Source: Rhopalosiphum padi
Taxonomy: Eukaryota > Arthropoda > Insecta > Hemiptera > Aphididae
Length of the DNA stretch: 64,000 bases
Direction: 5' to 3'
NCBI RefSeq assembly: GCF_020882245.1
Contig: NC_083597.1
Coordinates: 12,310,581 to 12,374,580, forward strand
The translations under genes and the position numbers were made by a program. Shown here one piece after another: positions 52,804-64,000 of this stretch. Under the pieces are notes generated by a model. The model was not told the origin of the DNA. It saw only the letters and a list, made by a program, of their open reading frames with translations, and ran no database searches. Position 1 is the first letter of the stretch; each line of letters opens with the position of its first letter.

Positions 52804-55800
52804 ATGGACGACTCTACAAAAGCTGCAATATTTGAAGATTTTGATACTAGTACATGCATTTATACATTATATTCAAATGTTTAATATTATTATTAGAACC
52901 TTAAATCATTACCACGATAATATGTGTATTTTACAGGCCAAAATGAATTTCAAATGGATTTTACTGATGATTTGACTAAATCAAAATTTAGAAAATCTCA
53001 ATTCAATTTGTCTGTTTCATTAACACCCGGGGAACTTAGTGCTATATTTGATACACCTGTGGCTCAACCAAAACTAAATTGTAAGATTTAAAATTTCTAT
53101 AATTGTCTCTAAAAATATGTAGGTATAAATATAAATAATAATATGTATTATATATTTCATTAGCTGAAAATGGATTGTACAATCAGTTTCTAGATGTTCT
53201 TCAAGCATTTCGCATTAGTTCACCTCTACAACTTTTAGAAATACTTCAATACTTTATTGATAATTGTATAGACACCATATCCATTTTAAAAGATCAAAAT
53301 CAAGTAAAAAAAAAAATTTTTTTTATCAATTTCCCTTGTTTTTTTTTATTTACTGTGTTACTTTGTATACTTGTAGAATGTAGATTGGTTAGAACAAGAA
53401 TTGAATACATGGCGTTTATTGTTAACACTTTTTCAAGTACAACATTTAGAGTCTGAAAAAGTTGATAATATAGTTAGTGATCGAGATTTATCAGATGCCT
53501 TATTCAAAGAAGATCAGAAATTAAAAGGGGTAATTTTAATTTTTGTTGTAGATAAAAAAAAAATATGCCAAACAATATTAGTATTATTACTGTTTTTAAT
53601 ATTAATTTATATTCAGATACAAAGAATTGTCGATTGGCTAGAGCACTGTGCTGCGGAAAATATGGAAAATGAATTCATGAAAGACGCAAAACATTTCTCT
53701 GATGAGGAAGTCGCTTGGCCTAATACTTTAGGTCAACTATTGGTATATATCTGAGTATAATATAATATAATTTGGCCTTTTTTTCTAACAATTTGGAAAA
53801 ATCACCTAAAATGTAAATATTTACCTGTAATATTATTTGTTTTTTATAATTTTAGAAAAAAGAATTGATATATCAAAGTTCTGGAGCTATGGTCACTAAA
53901 TTAGATCCAGATGCGCCTAACAGGCAATCAAGATCTATTCACGATCTAGACCAGGTATGTTCTTACTTATGCTATTATGTATTATTATTTAGCTTTTGTA
54001 TAATAAAATATTTTAAAATAACTTGATATACCTAAATGTTATAACTAACTTTTTTGTAGTATTCAATGTTCAAACAATTATAATGCAACAATGTTTTATA
54101 GAAATGAACTAAGCCGTTAAATGTTTGACTTTTTTTATATTATACTGATGGTTAATATGTGGGAACAGTGGTATTGGTAGCAAGATCTCGACCCTTGATA
54201 GGCATAAAAAATAATAAAGTTAAACTTTTTCCTTAAATAAATTAGTGTTTAATCTTCAAAGAAGCTAAATGATCCATTCTGCTATTTTCAGCCATAATTT
54301 TAGTATTAAAAATATTTCTAGAACTTGTTTCACATTAACAAAGTTATATTTTTTCATTTTTAGAATACCTAAGAGTATTTGCAGTATGTCCATGACTTTC
54401 ATAAAAAAAATATATGAGTATACGATGTATATTTCATGTATAGTAAAGGGCCTATGTTTGATTAAGATCTGTCACTGATTCACTGTATTAAAGATAGATA
54501 ATATTTTATAGTTATGATTATGTATATGTACATATTACTATACAGTGTTAGTTACAGTTATAAGTATTTGAACTTAATGTATTTACCATATACAATGTGC
54601 ACTTGAATGATTAAACAATTAAAAAAAAAAAAATGTTTAAATAATTTTATGTTTGTATGTTCAAACTGATTTTCAATTATTTGTAACTCCAAACACAACT
54701 ATTTAAATTATTTTGGTATTGATTTTTACTTAATATTTTTATTTATTTTTAGAGTATAGGCCATAAATATTTCATGATTTTAAAATGATTTATTTAAAAC
54801 TAATATAAGAAGTTTTTAATATAATATGTAATTGAAATTAATATTAAATAGGTTGACGATGATAGACTTCTAACCCAAGTGTTTACTGAGATTCGTTGTG
54901 GTCGATTAGAAAAAGCTGAACTGTTGTGTTGTCAGTATGGTCAGTTTTGGAGGTCAGCAATAATGGAAGGATGGCGGTTATATCATGATCCATTTTATAA
55001 ACCCAAAGAAGAACAGAACCCTTCAGATGAAATACTCGGGAATCCAAATAGGTATTCAGTCCATTTATTTTATATGTATAACAAAACAGTTATTTCACAT
55101 ACTATATTTTATCATAAATCATAGAGATGTTTGGAAGGCGTGTGCTTGGAAAATATCATCAGACCAGAAAAATTCACCGTATTGGAGAGCTACTATTGGC
55201 ATATTATGTGGAAACATTGATGCCGTTTTGCCTGTCTGTAACCGATGGGAGGACATTTTATGGGCACATCTTCATACTATAGTTAACGTAGCTGTTGAAA
55301 GCCACATACAAACACACAAATCCAACAACTTTATAAGTTTACCAGAGAAATATTGGGAGTATAAGTAATGGGATATTTTTTTGTTTTCAATTATTTTTTC
55401 TGTAAATTTAAACTTTATATTAATGTTTTTATTTTATAGAATGACAATGGATGATATTATAGCTGAATTGAAATCCAATCCTAAATTGGCAGTACGTCAG
55501 GAAGCACATAAACCCAGACGTCAAATTCAGCAATATTTTATGACCAATCAGTTTCACGAATTAGTGAATACCATGGCAGATTGGGCTGAAAATAGTTTGG
55601 AATCTGATCCTCAGTTTTTACGTTTTCTTGCTCATTTAATTTTAGTCATTCGATGGGCTGGAATTCAACATGATGAACTGGCTGCAAATTCCGTAATACA
55701 GAAATATATAGAGGTAATTTTAAAACACTACACAACATGTTATATTCTATGAATTTGATCCAATTATATTTTTTGCTAGGTCTTAATCCCAATGAATGAT

Positions 55801-58055
55801 TCATTATTAGTAGCTTATTATACATCTCAATTGGAACAAGCTAGTCAAGTTATTATATATTCCAAGTTTCTGGAAAAAAGTGTTTTGACTGAACAACGAA
55901 CTCAAGGATTGTTGGCTGCTGAAAAGTTTTCACTTCCAGTTGAAGAGATAACTAAACGTATTGTAGAAACATACAGGTATATATTAATTTTTTTATTATT
56001 AATAAGGTCAAATATTATTCTTTTACATCTTTCTTTGTAATAGTTGTAGAATATTTAGTACTTATCAGCAATCGTATTTACTTATTCAATTTTTCAATTA
56101 ACCCCTTAATTCTGTTATTGCAACTACCTCAGGTTAATATTACATTTAATACATTTTATTATTTTAAAATAATTCTGTTATAAACAAATCAAAATAACAT
56201 AGGTCTACCCAATAAAACAAATATCAACAAATGATGTGTTTCCAAGTATAATTAGTATTTGTGACCCACATACTTGTCTCTTTGATATAGAAAAAACTTG
56301 TAGATTGTAATATGGTCAATGTTCCAAGGGAAAGTCACATCTATTTTTTTTTGTGATAAACCTTAATTTTATGGGATGAAATTGTGTATTAAAGAGAATT
56401 AATATATTGGCAACAGCATTGTTTTTATATGCTTGATACTTTAAGTTTTGTTAGGCAGAACTACTTATATTAATTTATTTTGTAAATGACAAAATTGCTT
56501 TAAAATAATATTATAATAAATAGTATATTCAGTTGTGAATTGCAATAGTCGATAGATATTTAATGTTCTATGTTATATATAAATTTGTGTTGTGATGAAC
56601 ATTTTAAACACATCATTGTTCTTCATTTTCATATGTCAATTTTTCTACATCATTGTATTGTAGATTATTTATTTTTATTCATCCAATAATTATGAATAAT
56701 GAATATACAGGTGTCTACAAAATCAGAAAATTGATTAATAATTTGTATATCTTATTATAATAAACTATTTTAATGCAATTGAAAGTTATGACTTATGAAT
56801 TTATGATTATATTTAATAAATTTAAAAAAATTATAGAAACCGATTTACCAATATGACTACTGGCCAAGATCTATTTTCTGAAATTACCAGTGATGACTAT
56901 GAACTAATTTCTGCATTAGATTGGATAATTTATTATCCTCACCAAGTAGAAGAGGCATTTATACAAATTAACGCCGTTGTACGTAACTTTGTTGCTCAAG
57001 GAAAAATCCAAGCAGCCCGTCTAGCATTTAATAAGGTATATTATTTTATTCTAATCAAATAACACTATAATATCATTAAGTAAAACTTTAGGTTCAAAAG
57101 GATTCAATCAATAGATTATTAAATAACTCTGATATTGATATTGAAAAACTCTTAGAATTTGATATGGTATTAGTTTCTAAAAGAATACAGTCACTCGTCT
57201 TGGAATATTTAGCATATAAATGTTACTTGGTAAGAAATATTCCTTAATTTTAAATGCCAAATGATAATTTCTAAATAAAATAATTAATGCATTTTAATTC
57301 AGGACGCAGAAGAAGGATTTGCTGAATGGTTTCATGAATATCATCAGACCAAACCAATCGAACCAATCAAACTACATGGAAATGCAGATTATGCTAAAAA
57401 ATTGGTCCATGATCACCACATGGAACAGTATCAAACAGCATTAAGCAACTGGAAAAAGAATGTATCCAGTTCATCACAAGTATGTGTAACTATTTTGTTG
57501 AATTTAAAATTATAGTAAAGCATTAATTTAAATTTTCAGATTGTTGTTGAACAACTCTTTAATTTGCTTTTTTTCCCCAATGGCTGGCTTGTTGACCATG
57601 AAAATGAAGACAAAAATCGTCATGAACACTTTGAACTTTTGCGAACTATTTGTATTCCTAAGGTCAGTGATTCAGTATTTAAAAAGAATTTTTTTTTCTT
57701 AACAAACTAAATTATATTAAATTACCGGCAACTAAATTTGCGTGTGGATACTAAATATTGCTCATCTTTATTTTTATTTCAGATTTTTATGCTTTTACAT
57801 ACTATATTACATAGTGCTGAAAAGTATACTGAATGTATCAAGTTAGCTAGTTACATAACAGACAAGACCAATAAGTTCTACCAAGTAATAAAAATTAAAA
57901 ATAATTTGAAAATATAAATAATTCCATAAATGATCTATTATTTGTTTCAGTTATTCACTCAGGCTGATTTAAAGAAATTATTAGCAAAGATTGCTGAATC
58001 ATCAGTCTGTTTGATGGAGTCAAATAATCAAGAATTAGATCCTTGGGGATTCTGA
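52804..58055 (+). CDS. Nup107: Nuclear pore complex protein Nup107, 16 coding exons
   Basis: Scaffold nucleoporin of the Nup107-160 (Y) complex; in known structures its N-terminal half contacts Nup96 and its C-terminus contacts Nup133. Coding exons: 52804-52849, 52937-53080, 53164-53303, 53377-53529, 53617-53742, 53856-53954, 54852-55051, 55125-55364, 55440-55713, 55780-55976, 56837-57035, 57092-57229, 57303-57479, 57540-57662, 57783-57884 and 57951-58055. All introns are GT-AG and phases agree throughout, giving 820 aa, close to other insect Nup107 proteins (human about 925). Diagnostic blocks: LDPDAPNRQ...DLDQ (about 220-236), RCGRLEKAELLC and FWRSAIMEGWRLYHDP (250-285), GNPNRDVWKACAWKIS (297-312), ILCGNIDAVLPVCNRWEDIL (about 325-345), and the C-terminal LKKLLAKIAESSVCLM ending LDPWGF. 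The fold is all helical, with no signal peptide or membrane segment. The ATG at 52804 is the first Met of the frame. The acidic N-terminal extension is shorter than in vertebrates. Introns 6 and 10 are about 0.9 kb; the others are about 60-120 bp. Identification is near certain; individual splice ends are hand-read. Confidence 0.96.
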
Positions 58056-60156
58056 TTGTCTTTATCTTATATTATAAAAAATAAATGTTTAATGTTGTAA
58101 ATATTTTTTTTTATAACTAAGTTTTATTTTTAAGAAGACATCCTTTTTGTATTTATTGTTTTCATCTTAAATATACATAACATAGTCAATTTAAATTCAC
58201 CTCAATCAGTGAAATTTTGTTATTTTTAATCTATTAGAATAAATTGATTAATCAAACTACATAGGTGTAGAAACTTTTAATAGACTTATATCAGTTTAAT
58301 GAATTAAAGCTGATTAGGAAGATAATATTAGTAAATAATATTCAAATACATTTTTAACTTAAACGACAATGAGATACTTAGATTTTTAAAACTTGAATAT
58401 TAAGCATAGTATCTAGATAAAAGTATAATGTTTGTTTAAAAATACTTCAATAAATTTGAACTTGAATTCATACGAGAATTAAAAAAAATATATATATATT
58501 TTATTCCATAAAGATGCCACCTGAAATTGGATTTGATAATATAAACATCATTTTTTGAGTAAACCCTTAATATATTTATTTAATTTCTAAACAACAATTA
58601 TGAAATATTTATACACTTTATTAAATGTCAACATATAATTATAGATTACAGAAAATGCAAAGGTACAACAGTTGTATAATCAATATAATATTTATTTTGA
58701 TTTTACAAAATAGGATATTTTTTTTTTAGTAACTAAAGTAACCTAAATAAATAAAGAAATTGCATTCGAGGTTTCAGAATTTGTATGATCTGTAAACAAA
58801 ATAAAATAAAATATTAAAAATGTTAAATAGTTAACTATGGTACAACCAAGCCAAAATTACCAGTTAACATGGGACAAAACTAAATTTAGATAGGTTAACT
58901 AGAAATTTTCTTAACTGGTTGTACTATAAAATACAATGAAACTCCTAATTAAGAAAAAATATGATTTTCAATGTATGTTTAATATGTATTTATACCCTAA
59001 AAACAAAAACTACACAAATTTTATATTTTTATCTAATAATTTATATATTTTGTATTACAAAACGTTAAATGTATATTATAAATTTTATAATTATTCTTAA
59101 TAAAGATTAATTGTCAAGTAAATATTAGTCAACATTTAAGAATATTGATGAAATATTAAGTTTTGGAGCATATTAATAATATTACAAATTCTAATATTTG
59201 ATAAACAACAGGAAATTGAACATAAAAATAAAATAATATAAAAATTTAGTTGATTAGTAGGAAATGCTTTCCTATTTTTTTTTTTTTTTTGTAAGAATAA
59301 ATATGGTTTTTCATTTTAAATTAGGTTATAAATGTATGTAAACCATTTTAAGTTATAGTATTAAATAATACACCTCAGAGAACCCAATTTTATCTAAATA
59401 TATCTTAAAAAAATTATATTTTTATATCCTTTTTTTTATCAAGTGTTATTCGCCCAATAAATTTAAAAAAAAACTAATTTAATTTAACTTAATCTGTTCT
59501 AGTTTTTTTTATATATTAGACTTGTTTTAAATACATATTTGTAAGATTAAAATAAATCAATGAAAATATTTTAAATTTATTAATACATATACCTAATTCT
59601 AAATAGGTAATAAGTTAAATTTTATTTGGATGTAAGGAAAATACTTAAAAGGACCATGGAATTCTCACCTTTAATACTGATGACTAGGCTGATACATCCA
59701 TCAATCATATTAATACCACACGCTCTCGCTCACATGTCGTAAACTGCTAGAAAATTCTCACATTACATCAAAGTAGTATCGAACATTTTGGTAGAAAACT
59801 ATTATTAATGTAATTATTTATATAGTATAAATTATAACAACACTCAATGGAAAGATGAAAAAAAAAACCAAAACACACATTATTTATAATAACACTCATA
59901 AAATATAACAGTCATAAATTACAATTTATTTGTTTTTAACATGTAATACTATAAATGAATTGTAAATTGTAATGTGATTAAGCAATTAAATAATTGAAAA
60001 AGTATTTTTTTTTTTTTTATAATTGGTTTGAATTATGAGAACTAGTTAATTAATATGACTAGGATAAATGAAAGGAAGGGAAGTTAAGGACACACATTTG
60101 GTCAATCATTAACCATCACAATTCACATTAATTTAGTCTAAAAATAGCAGATTACA
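58056..60156. other. Convergent 3' region between Nup107 and TBPH
   Basis: AT-rich sequence shared by the two 3' ends. An AATAAA at 58080-58085, about 25 nt after the Nup107 stop, is a plausible poly(A) signal for a very short 3' UTR. Most of the interval is likely to be the long 3' UTR of the minus-strand TDP-43 gene or intergenic. No glycine-rich coding exon that would extend TDP-43 is visible here on the minus strand. Confidence 0.6.
58080..58085 (+). terminator. Probable poly(A) signal of Nup107
   Basis: AATAAA 25 nt downstream of the stop codon, followed by a T-rich stretch from about 58101. It is the nearest canonical hexamer. Confidence 0.5.
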
Positions 60157-61562
60157 TTAATTACCCCGGCGTTTCCAGTCTTGTACTTTTCCATATGTAC
60201 GATGGGTTTGGTAAGGAATTGGTTGTGTTTGATATGCAACTTGGTTAAGTGCAGCAGCTAGCATTCCATTTGTTAGAACACTGCTCATATATTGTTGTTG
60301 GTTACTAACTTGTTTATCCTATACAATGCCAGCACCAGTATATAAAAATTGATAAAGATGAAAACGGTTATTCAACTTACCCTGTTTTGGTCAGACTTAG
60401 GATTTGCTTCAGATATATGGAGGGATACTCCTTTAACAATATGATCTTCATCACAGAGGCTTTGTGCTACAGAGGCATCGTTAAAGGTAACAAAACCAAA
60501 GGCTCTAAATGGTTTTGGTATGAATACATCGGTGATTTCGCCATACTGAGAGAAATATTTACTTAAATCTGGTTCACTAATATCTTCAGTAAGGCGGCCT
60601 ACAAATATCTTGTGAGGTACTTTAGAATAATATCCTTCCTAATAAAATATAACAATAAAAGTTCTGTTTTAAAATCTTTGTACATAACTGGAAATTTAAT
60701 TTTATATTGATATAATATTAAATACAATACTCTAATCTATACTTTTTTTCTTTTAGCTTAATAGGCTTTAAACAAACTGGTAGTGCATATTAAAAATAAG
60801 TGTGTACGTATAACATAACAATAGGCAATGGCTAATAAATATACTTAAAAATTTTACTTTTGAGGCAGGTATTTTGACTTCAACCCATCGATTATTAACA
60901 TAATGTCGCTGTCCAAGGGCTTTTGCCTGAGAACTATAATCTTCATATCGAATAAAACCAAATCCTTTAGAATTTCCAGATGCATCTCGCTTTATCTGAA
61001 CATCATTATGTTGTAATATATTTTTAATTTATATAAATGCTGTTAAATACCTGAACCATGACTAGTTTTCCAAATTGTACGAAATATTCTCGCATTTGAG
61101 TTTCTGATAGTTGATAGGGTAAACCAAGAACAATTAGATCTGTACAACTCATACTATGGTAACCTTTAGACGGTTTACAGTCAGTCTCTTCGAGTTTCCT
61201 CTTATCGCCTTTTGGGAAAATAACCATATTAAATTAGATGCCCACCTCTATATACAGGCCAAATCAAATTGGACTATAATCTCATTATTAAGTAGCTATA
61301 GTAGTAGTTACCCACCCTTGGGATGGACACAATAGAATTTATGACCAGCCCAACTGCCTTCTGGAGCGTGGAATTTACCGTCGTACAGTCTAAGTGCTCT
61401 GTACGGTGAATACGAATCGAGACGGAACTTGAGACCTGTGACTCCGGGAAAATATGCGCTCAGTGTAGCTGTTGAAAGAGTACCGTCACTTTCCAACGGT
61501 ATCTCCATAAAATCTTCGCCTTCGCATTCACACACCGGAATATACTTTTCTATGTTTTCCAT
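60157..61562 (-). CDS. TBPH: TDP-43/TBPH family RNA-binding protein, short form without glycine-rich tail
   Basis: TDP-43 binds UG-rich RNA, represses cryptic splicing and shuttles between nucleus and cytoplasm. Coding exons (minus strand): 61562-61316, 61208-61051, 60995-60858, 60638-60381 and 60318-60157, giving 320 aa with consistent phases. Domains: the N-terminal oligomerisation fold at 1-80 ([13 protein letters not shown]...[10 protein letters not shown]), and a KRK basic patch at 85-87 where the family has its nuclear-localisation signal. RRM1 spans about 106-180, with RNP2 LIVLGLP (107-113) and RNP1 KGFGFIRY (145-152). RRM2 spans about 191-262, with RNP2 IFVGRL (192-197) and RNP1 RAFGFVTF (226-233); the usual RAFAFVTF differs at one residue. 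The last exon is a 53-residue tail with QQQ, an Ala/Leu-rich [12 protein letters not shown] segment that may correspond to the conserved helix of human TDP-43, and a basic KRRGN end. Human (414 aa) and Drosophila (531 aa) proteins have long Gly-rich tails; this one does not. The exon 1 donor is the weaker GTGGGT. A late GTAATT near the stop could permit alternative splicing. Confidence 0.93.
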
Positions 61563-62145
61563 CGTAATATTTACAATATTTTGTTATACCTAGATCAAAA
61601 GTGTCAAATTTAAGCTACCAGAATTACTGATTGATAAATAATTAATATGACAATAACTGTACAATTATTGTGGTATATCGAAGCAATACGGTAAATAATA
61701 TTATTATTATAATAGTAGTAGGCAAATTATCTGTAATAACGTAGCATAAATAAAAAATAAATGTAAATATTACAAACTATACAATAATAGTAAATAATAA
61801 TAATAGTAAATTATAGTAACAATACGATGTAGTACGTTTTAGTGATTATCAAGAAGTGTTTATCGAACGTCGGTGTTTTGGTTTTAAATGTGCTCAAGTT
61901 GCTCCCACTGTATCGCATTAACCTCAAACAGTTGTCCCGGTTCAATTCTGTTGGATCGAAGCAAAATAACAAGTCACTAAAAAAATATTATATTCTTTAA
62001 CAGATACCGATTACAATATTCGCTAATCATTGTACTACAATTTTTTGTTTTTTCTTAACGTTTAGTACCTATTTTTATAGACAATAAACTTCATTGACCA
62101 ATTTGGATATAAAGCATATTATAAAGAGAAACTAATCCAAACATA
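61563..62145. promoter_or_regulatory. Shared divergent promoter of TBPH and PSMA1
   Basis: 583 bp separate the two start codons, which face away from each other. A GC-richer core at about 61840-61975 includes TTTATCGAACGTCGG (resembling a DRE-like TATCGA core) and GTTGTCCCGGTTC. Both genes are housekeeping, which fits a TATA-less bidirectional promoter. Start sites cannot be placed from sequence alone. Confidence 0.5.
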
Positions 62146-63975
62146 ATGGTAAGTTCAATAATTCATTATTTTTATTATTATTATTTCTTTGCTGGACTTA
62201 AATAATCGAAGTTAGTGCTAAAATATTGAATGTAATATAATCATTGTTATTAAATACTGAAGTACTCATACCTTGTAATGTATATTTCAATAGAAGGTTA
62301 TTTTCATTTAGGAATTTGGAATAATATGTCAGAATATATTCAATAATAATAACATAAAATAAAATCTTCACAGAAATTAATTCCAATAATAAGAATACAA
62401 ATTTTTTATTTAATATGTCAATGATTTATATTATATATTATTCTGTATAATGTTTTTCATCATCATTTTTCAATCATTTCAATTGTTCACAGAATCAATA
62501 TAATTTTAAGTATTACAACTTTCATACTTATTTAGTATAGATATTCTGAAAATTTAACAAATTTTTTTTTTTATTAGTTTATAGGTATAATATATTTATT
62601 TATTAAAGATAGATTATCCTTAAGTAAATATATTTATGTTTTTAAAATTAATAGGTTGCATGTTTGAGGTATATTAAAATTATTCTGATATTGTTTGTCT
62701 TGATATTCAATTTTCATTGATCTCGATTTATTTTTATTACATTTTTAATTTATTCTATTTCTTATTTCAGTTTCGTAATCAGTATGATAGTGATGTTACC
62801 GTATGGAGCCCCCAAGGCCGCTTGCATCAAGTGGAATATGCTATGGAAGCTGTAAAATTAGGTTCAGCAGTAGTTGCATTAAAGAACAAAACACACGCTG
62901 CTATTGTTGCTCTCAAGCGTGCACCAAATGAACTATCAGCTTATCAAAAAAAAATTATTCTTGTAGACGATCATATTGGATTTTCATTCTCTGGTTTATT
63001 GGCTGATGCTCGCATTCTTAGGTAAAACTTTTAAGTGGTATTTAATGCCACGTCTAGACACCCAACTATGGTTAGTAAGATAAGGAACATCTGACCATAG
63101 ATGAATAAACAGTGCTTTTATTTGAACCTAACCCATGTTTTCCTTCAGTTTTCTATTTCTGTATTTTTTTTATAATTTTAATAATTTATTATTTATATAA
63201 ATATACTCAAAATCAGTCAAATATTTACTTCTTATTTTGATTTCTAAAGTAATTTGGAGAAGTATTAAGAATAATGTTTGTGAATTTTTGTTATCTTATT
63301 GTCATACTTAAAATGCAGTTCAACAAAAATATCCACAAAAATTAAAAAATACTCTAAGCTTTTTAAAATATTACTTTATATAATTTAAAATAATATGTTC
63401 ATGATAAAAATTTTAAGAAGAGTAGTAGTACTAAGAATGAACAGCCATGATCCACTTCATAGGTATTTATATTAACTATTAAATTGTATTAAATATATAG
63501 TCTAGTACTTTGAAGCAAAACTGCCCATTCAAATACACAGGAGTAACTAGTAATGGCTCTAGATTAAAATTTCACTTCTGGATGAAACCTATAGTCAATA
63601 CCACATAAATGTCGATTAACTCCACAAACTAAGTCAAATGTGATTGAAAAAATAGTACAAAGATAACTATTTCGATTAGCTCTGAGTTTTTGATATCAGA
63701 CAGCTGTTTTTCATCCTACTGACTATGGTTGTACATCTAGACAGACAATATTTTAATCTTGAAGCTTTATTGTGGTAACTTAAAATGTAATAAATTTATT
63801 TTTATTTGTTTGTAGCAAGTATATGAGATCAGAATGTTCTTCACATAAATTTGCACATGGAGATGATCTTCCTGTAAATAGATTAATGATCAAAGTTAGT
63901 AACAGAATGCAATTGTGCACACAACGGTATGATAAACGCCCATATGGAGTTGGTTTACTTGTAGCTGGTTATGAT
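62146..63975 (+). CDS. PSMA1: 20S proteasome subunit alpha (PSMA1 / Prosalpha6), 5' part; continues past the window
   Basis: A structural alpha-ring subunit of the 20S proteasome; it gates and scaffolds but is not catalytic. Coding exons: 62146-62148 (initiator ATG only, followed by GTAAGT), 62771-63021 and 63816-63975, the last ending at a GTGAGT donor, giving 138 residues so far. The family is about 260-280 aa, so roughly half is missing to the right. Diagnostic sequence: [16 protein letters not shown], then [12 protein letters not shown] (the proteasome alpha signature, residues 2-29), then KKTH-type and [15 protein letters not shown] segments, [19 protein letters not shown], and [13 protein letters not shown] at 126-138. 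The N-terminal MFRNQYD is specific for PSMA1 rather than other alpha subunits. Joining the lone ATG exon to exon 2 reproduces this exact N-terminus, which supports the start. The introns are 622 and 794 bp and AT-rich. Confidence 0.96.
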
Positions 63976-64000
63976 GTGAGTACTTATTAGTTATTATATT

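Noticed and set aside
53175..53456. 93-aa open frame in the Nup107 region
   Set aside because: It is exon 3 read through into the intron; the spliced model ending at 53303 and resuming at 53377 gives continuous Nup107 similarity.
54269..54478. 69-aa open frame in Nup107 intron 6
   Set aside because: AT-rich intronic sequence without similarity or splice support.
1..64000. tRNA genes, rRNA genes and CRISPR arrays
   Set aside because: No B-box-like GGTTCRANNCC with a cloverleaf context, no rRNA segments and no regularly spaced direct repeats were seen by eye; a covariance-model scan would be decisive.

Overview
The window is AT-rich eukaryotic nuclear DNA with GT-AG introns. It is full of (TA)n and TAGGTAT-like low-complexity sequence and of small hAT-type elements. 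Gene structures and protein similarity point to an insect. The base composition, the repeat style and the non-LTR reverse-transcriptase remnants fit an aphid or close hemipteran relative. That placement is inference; the sequence alone does not name a species.

Layout. (1) Positions 1 to about 52,400 are a gene desert or the introns of a very large gene. The only plausible coding piece is one minus-strand exon at 1065-1234 that encodes a polyhistidine tract, the style of a developmental transcription factor; I could not identify the gene. Scattered GC- and CpG-richer islands stand out from the AT background, at about 6.0-6.7, 13.7-14.5, 16.3-16.5, 19.6-20.0, 22.3-22.6, 25.3-25.8, 28.0-28.3, 34.8-35.0, 44.7-44.8, 46.2-46.6 and 48.2-48.5 kb. 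They are candidate promoters or enhancers, not convincing genes. The desert holds three hAT-type elements with perfect 8-bp target duplications (7942-8160, 35689-35995, 37577-38099) and an internally deleted hAT element that keeps a broken transposase 3' end (49946-50690). It also holds one TA-flanked inverted-repeat candidate (10748-11719) and three 5'-truncated, decayed non-LTR retrotransposon tails (27.4, 38.9-39.5 and 51.1-51.5 kb).

(2) Positions 52.4-64.0 kb are a compact housekeeping cluster. Nup107 (plus strand, 16 coding exons, about 820 aa) encodes a scaffold nucleoporin of the Y-complex. It is convergent with a TDP-43/TBPH gene (minus strand, 5 coding exons, 320 aa), which keeps the N-terminal domain and two RRMs but ends in a short Q/N-containing tail instead of a long glycine-rich domain. 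TBPH is divergent from PSMA1 (20S proteasome alpha subunit, Drosophila Prosalpha6 type; plus strand, runs off the right edge). The two start codons are 583 bp apart, so they probably share a bidirectional promoter. The three genes act in separate core processes: nuclear pore structure, RNA processing and protein turnover. Nothing suggests a pathway-level cluster.

I saw no tRNA or rRNA genes, no CRISPR arrays and no convincing new multigene system.
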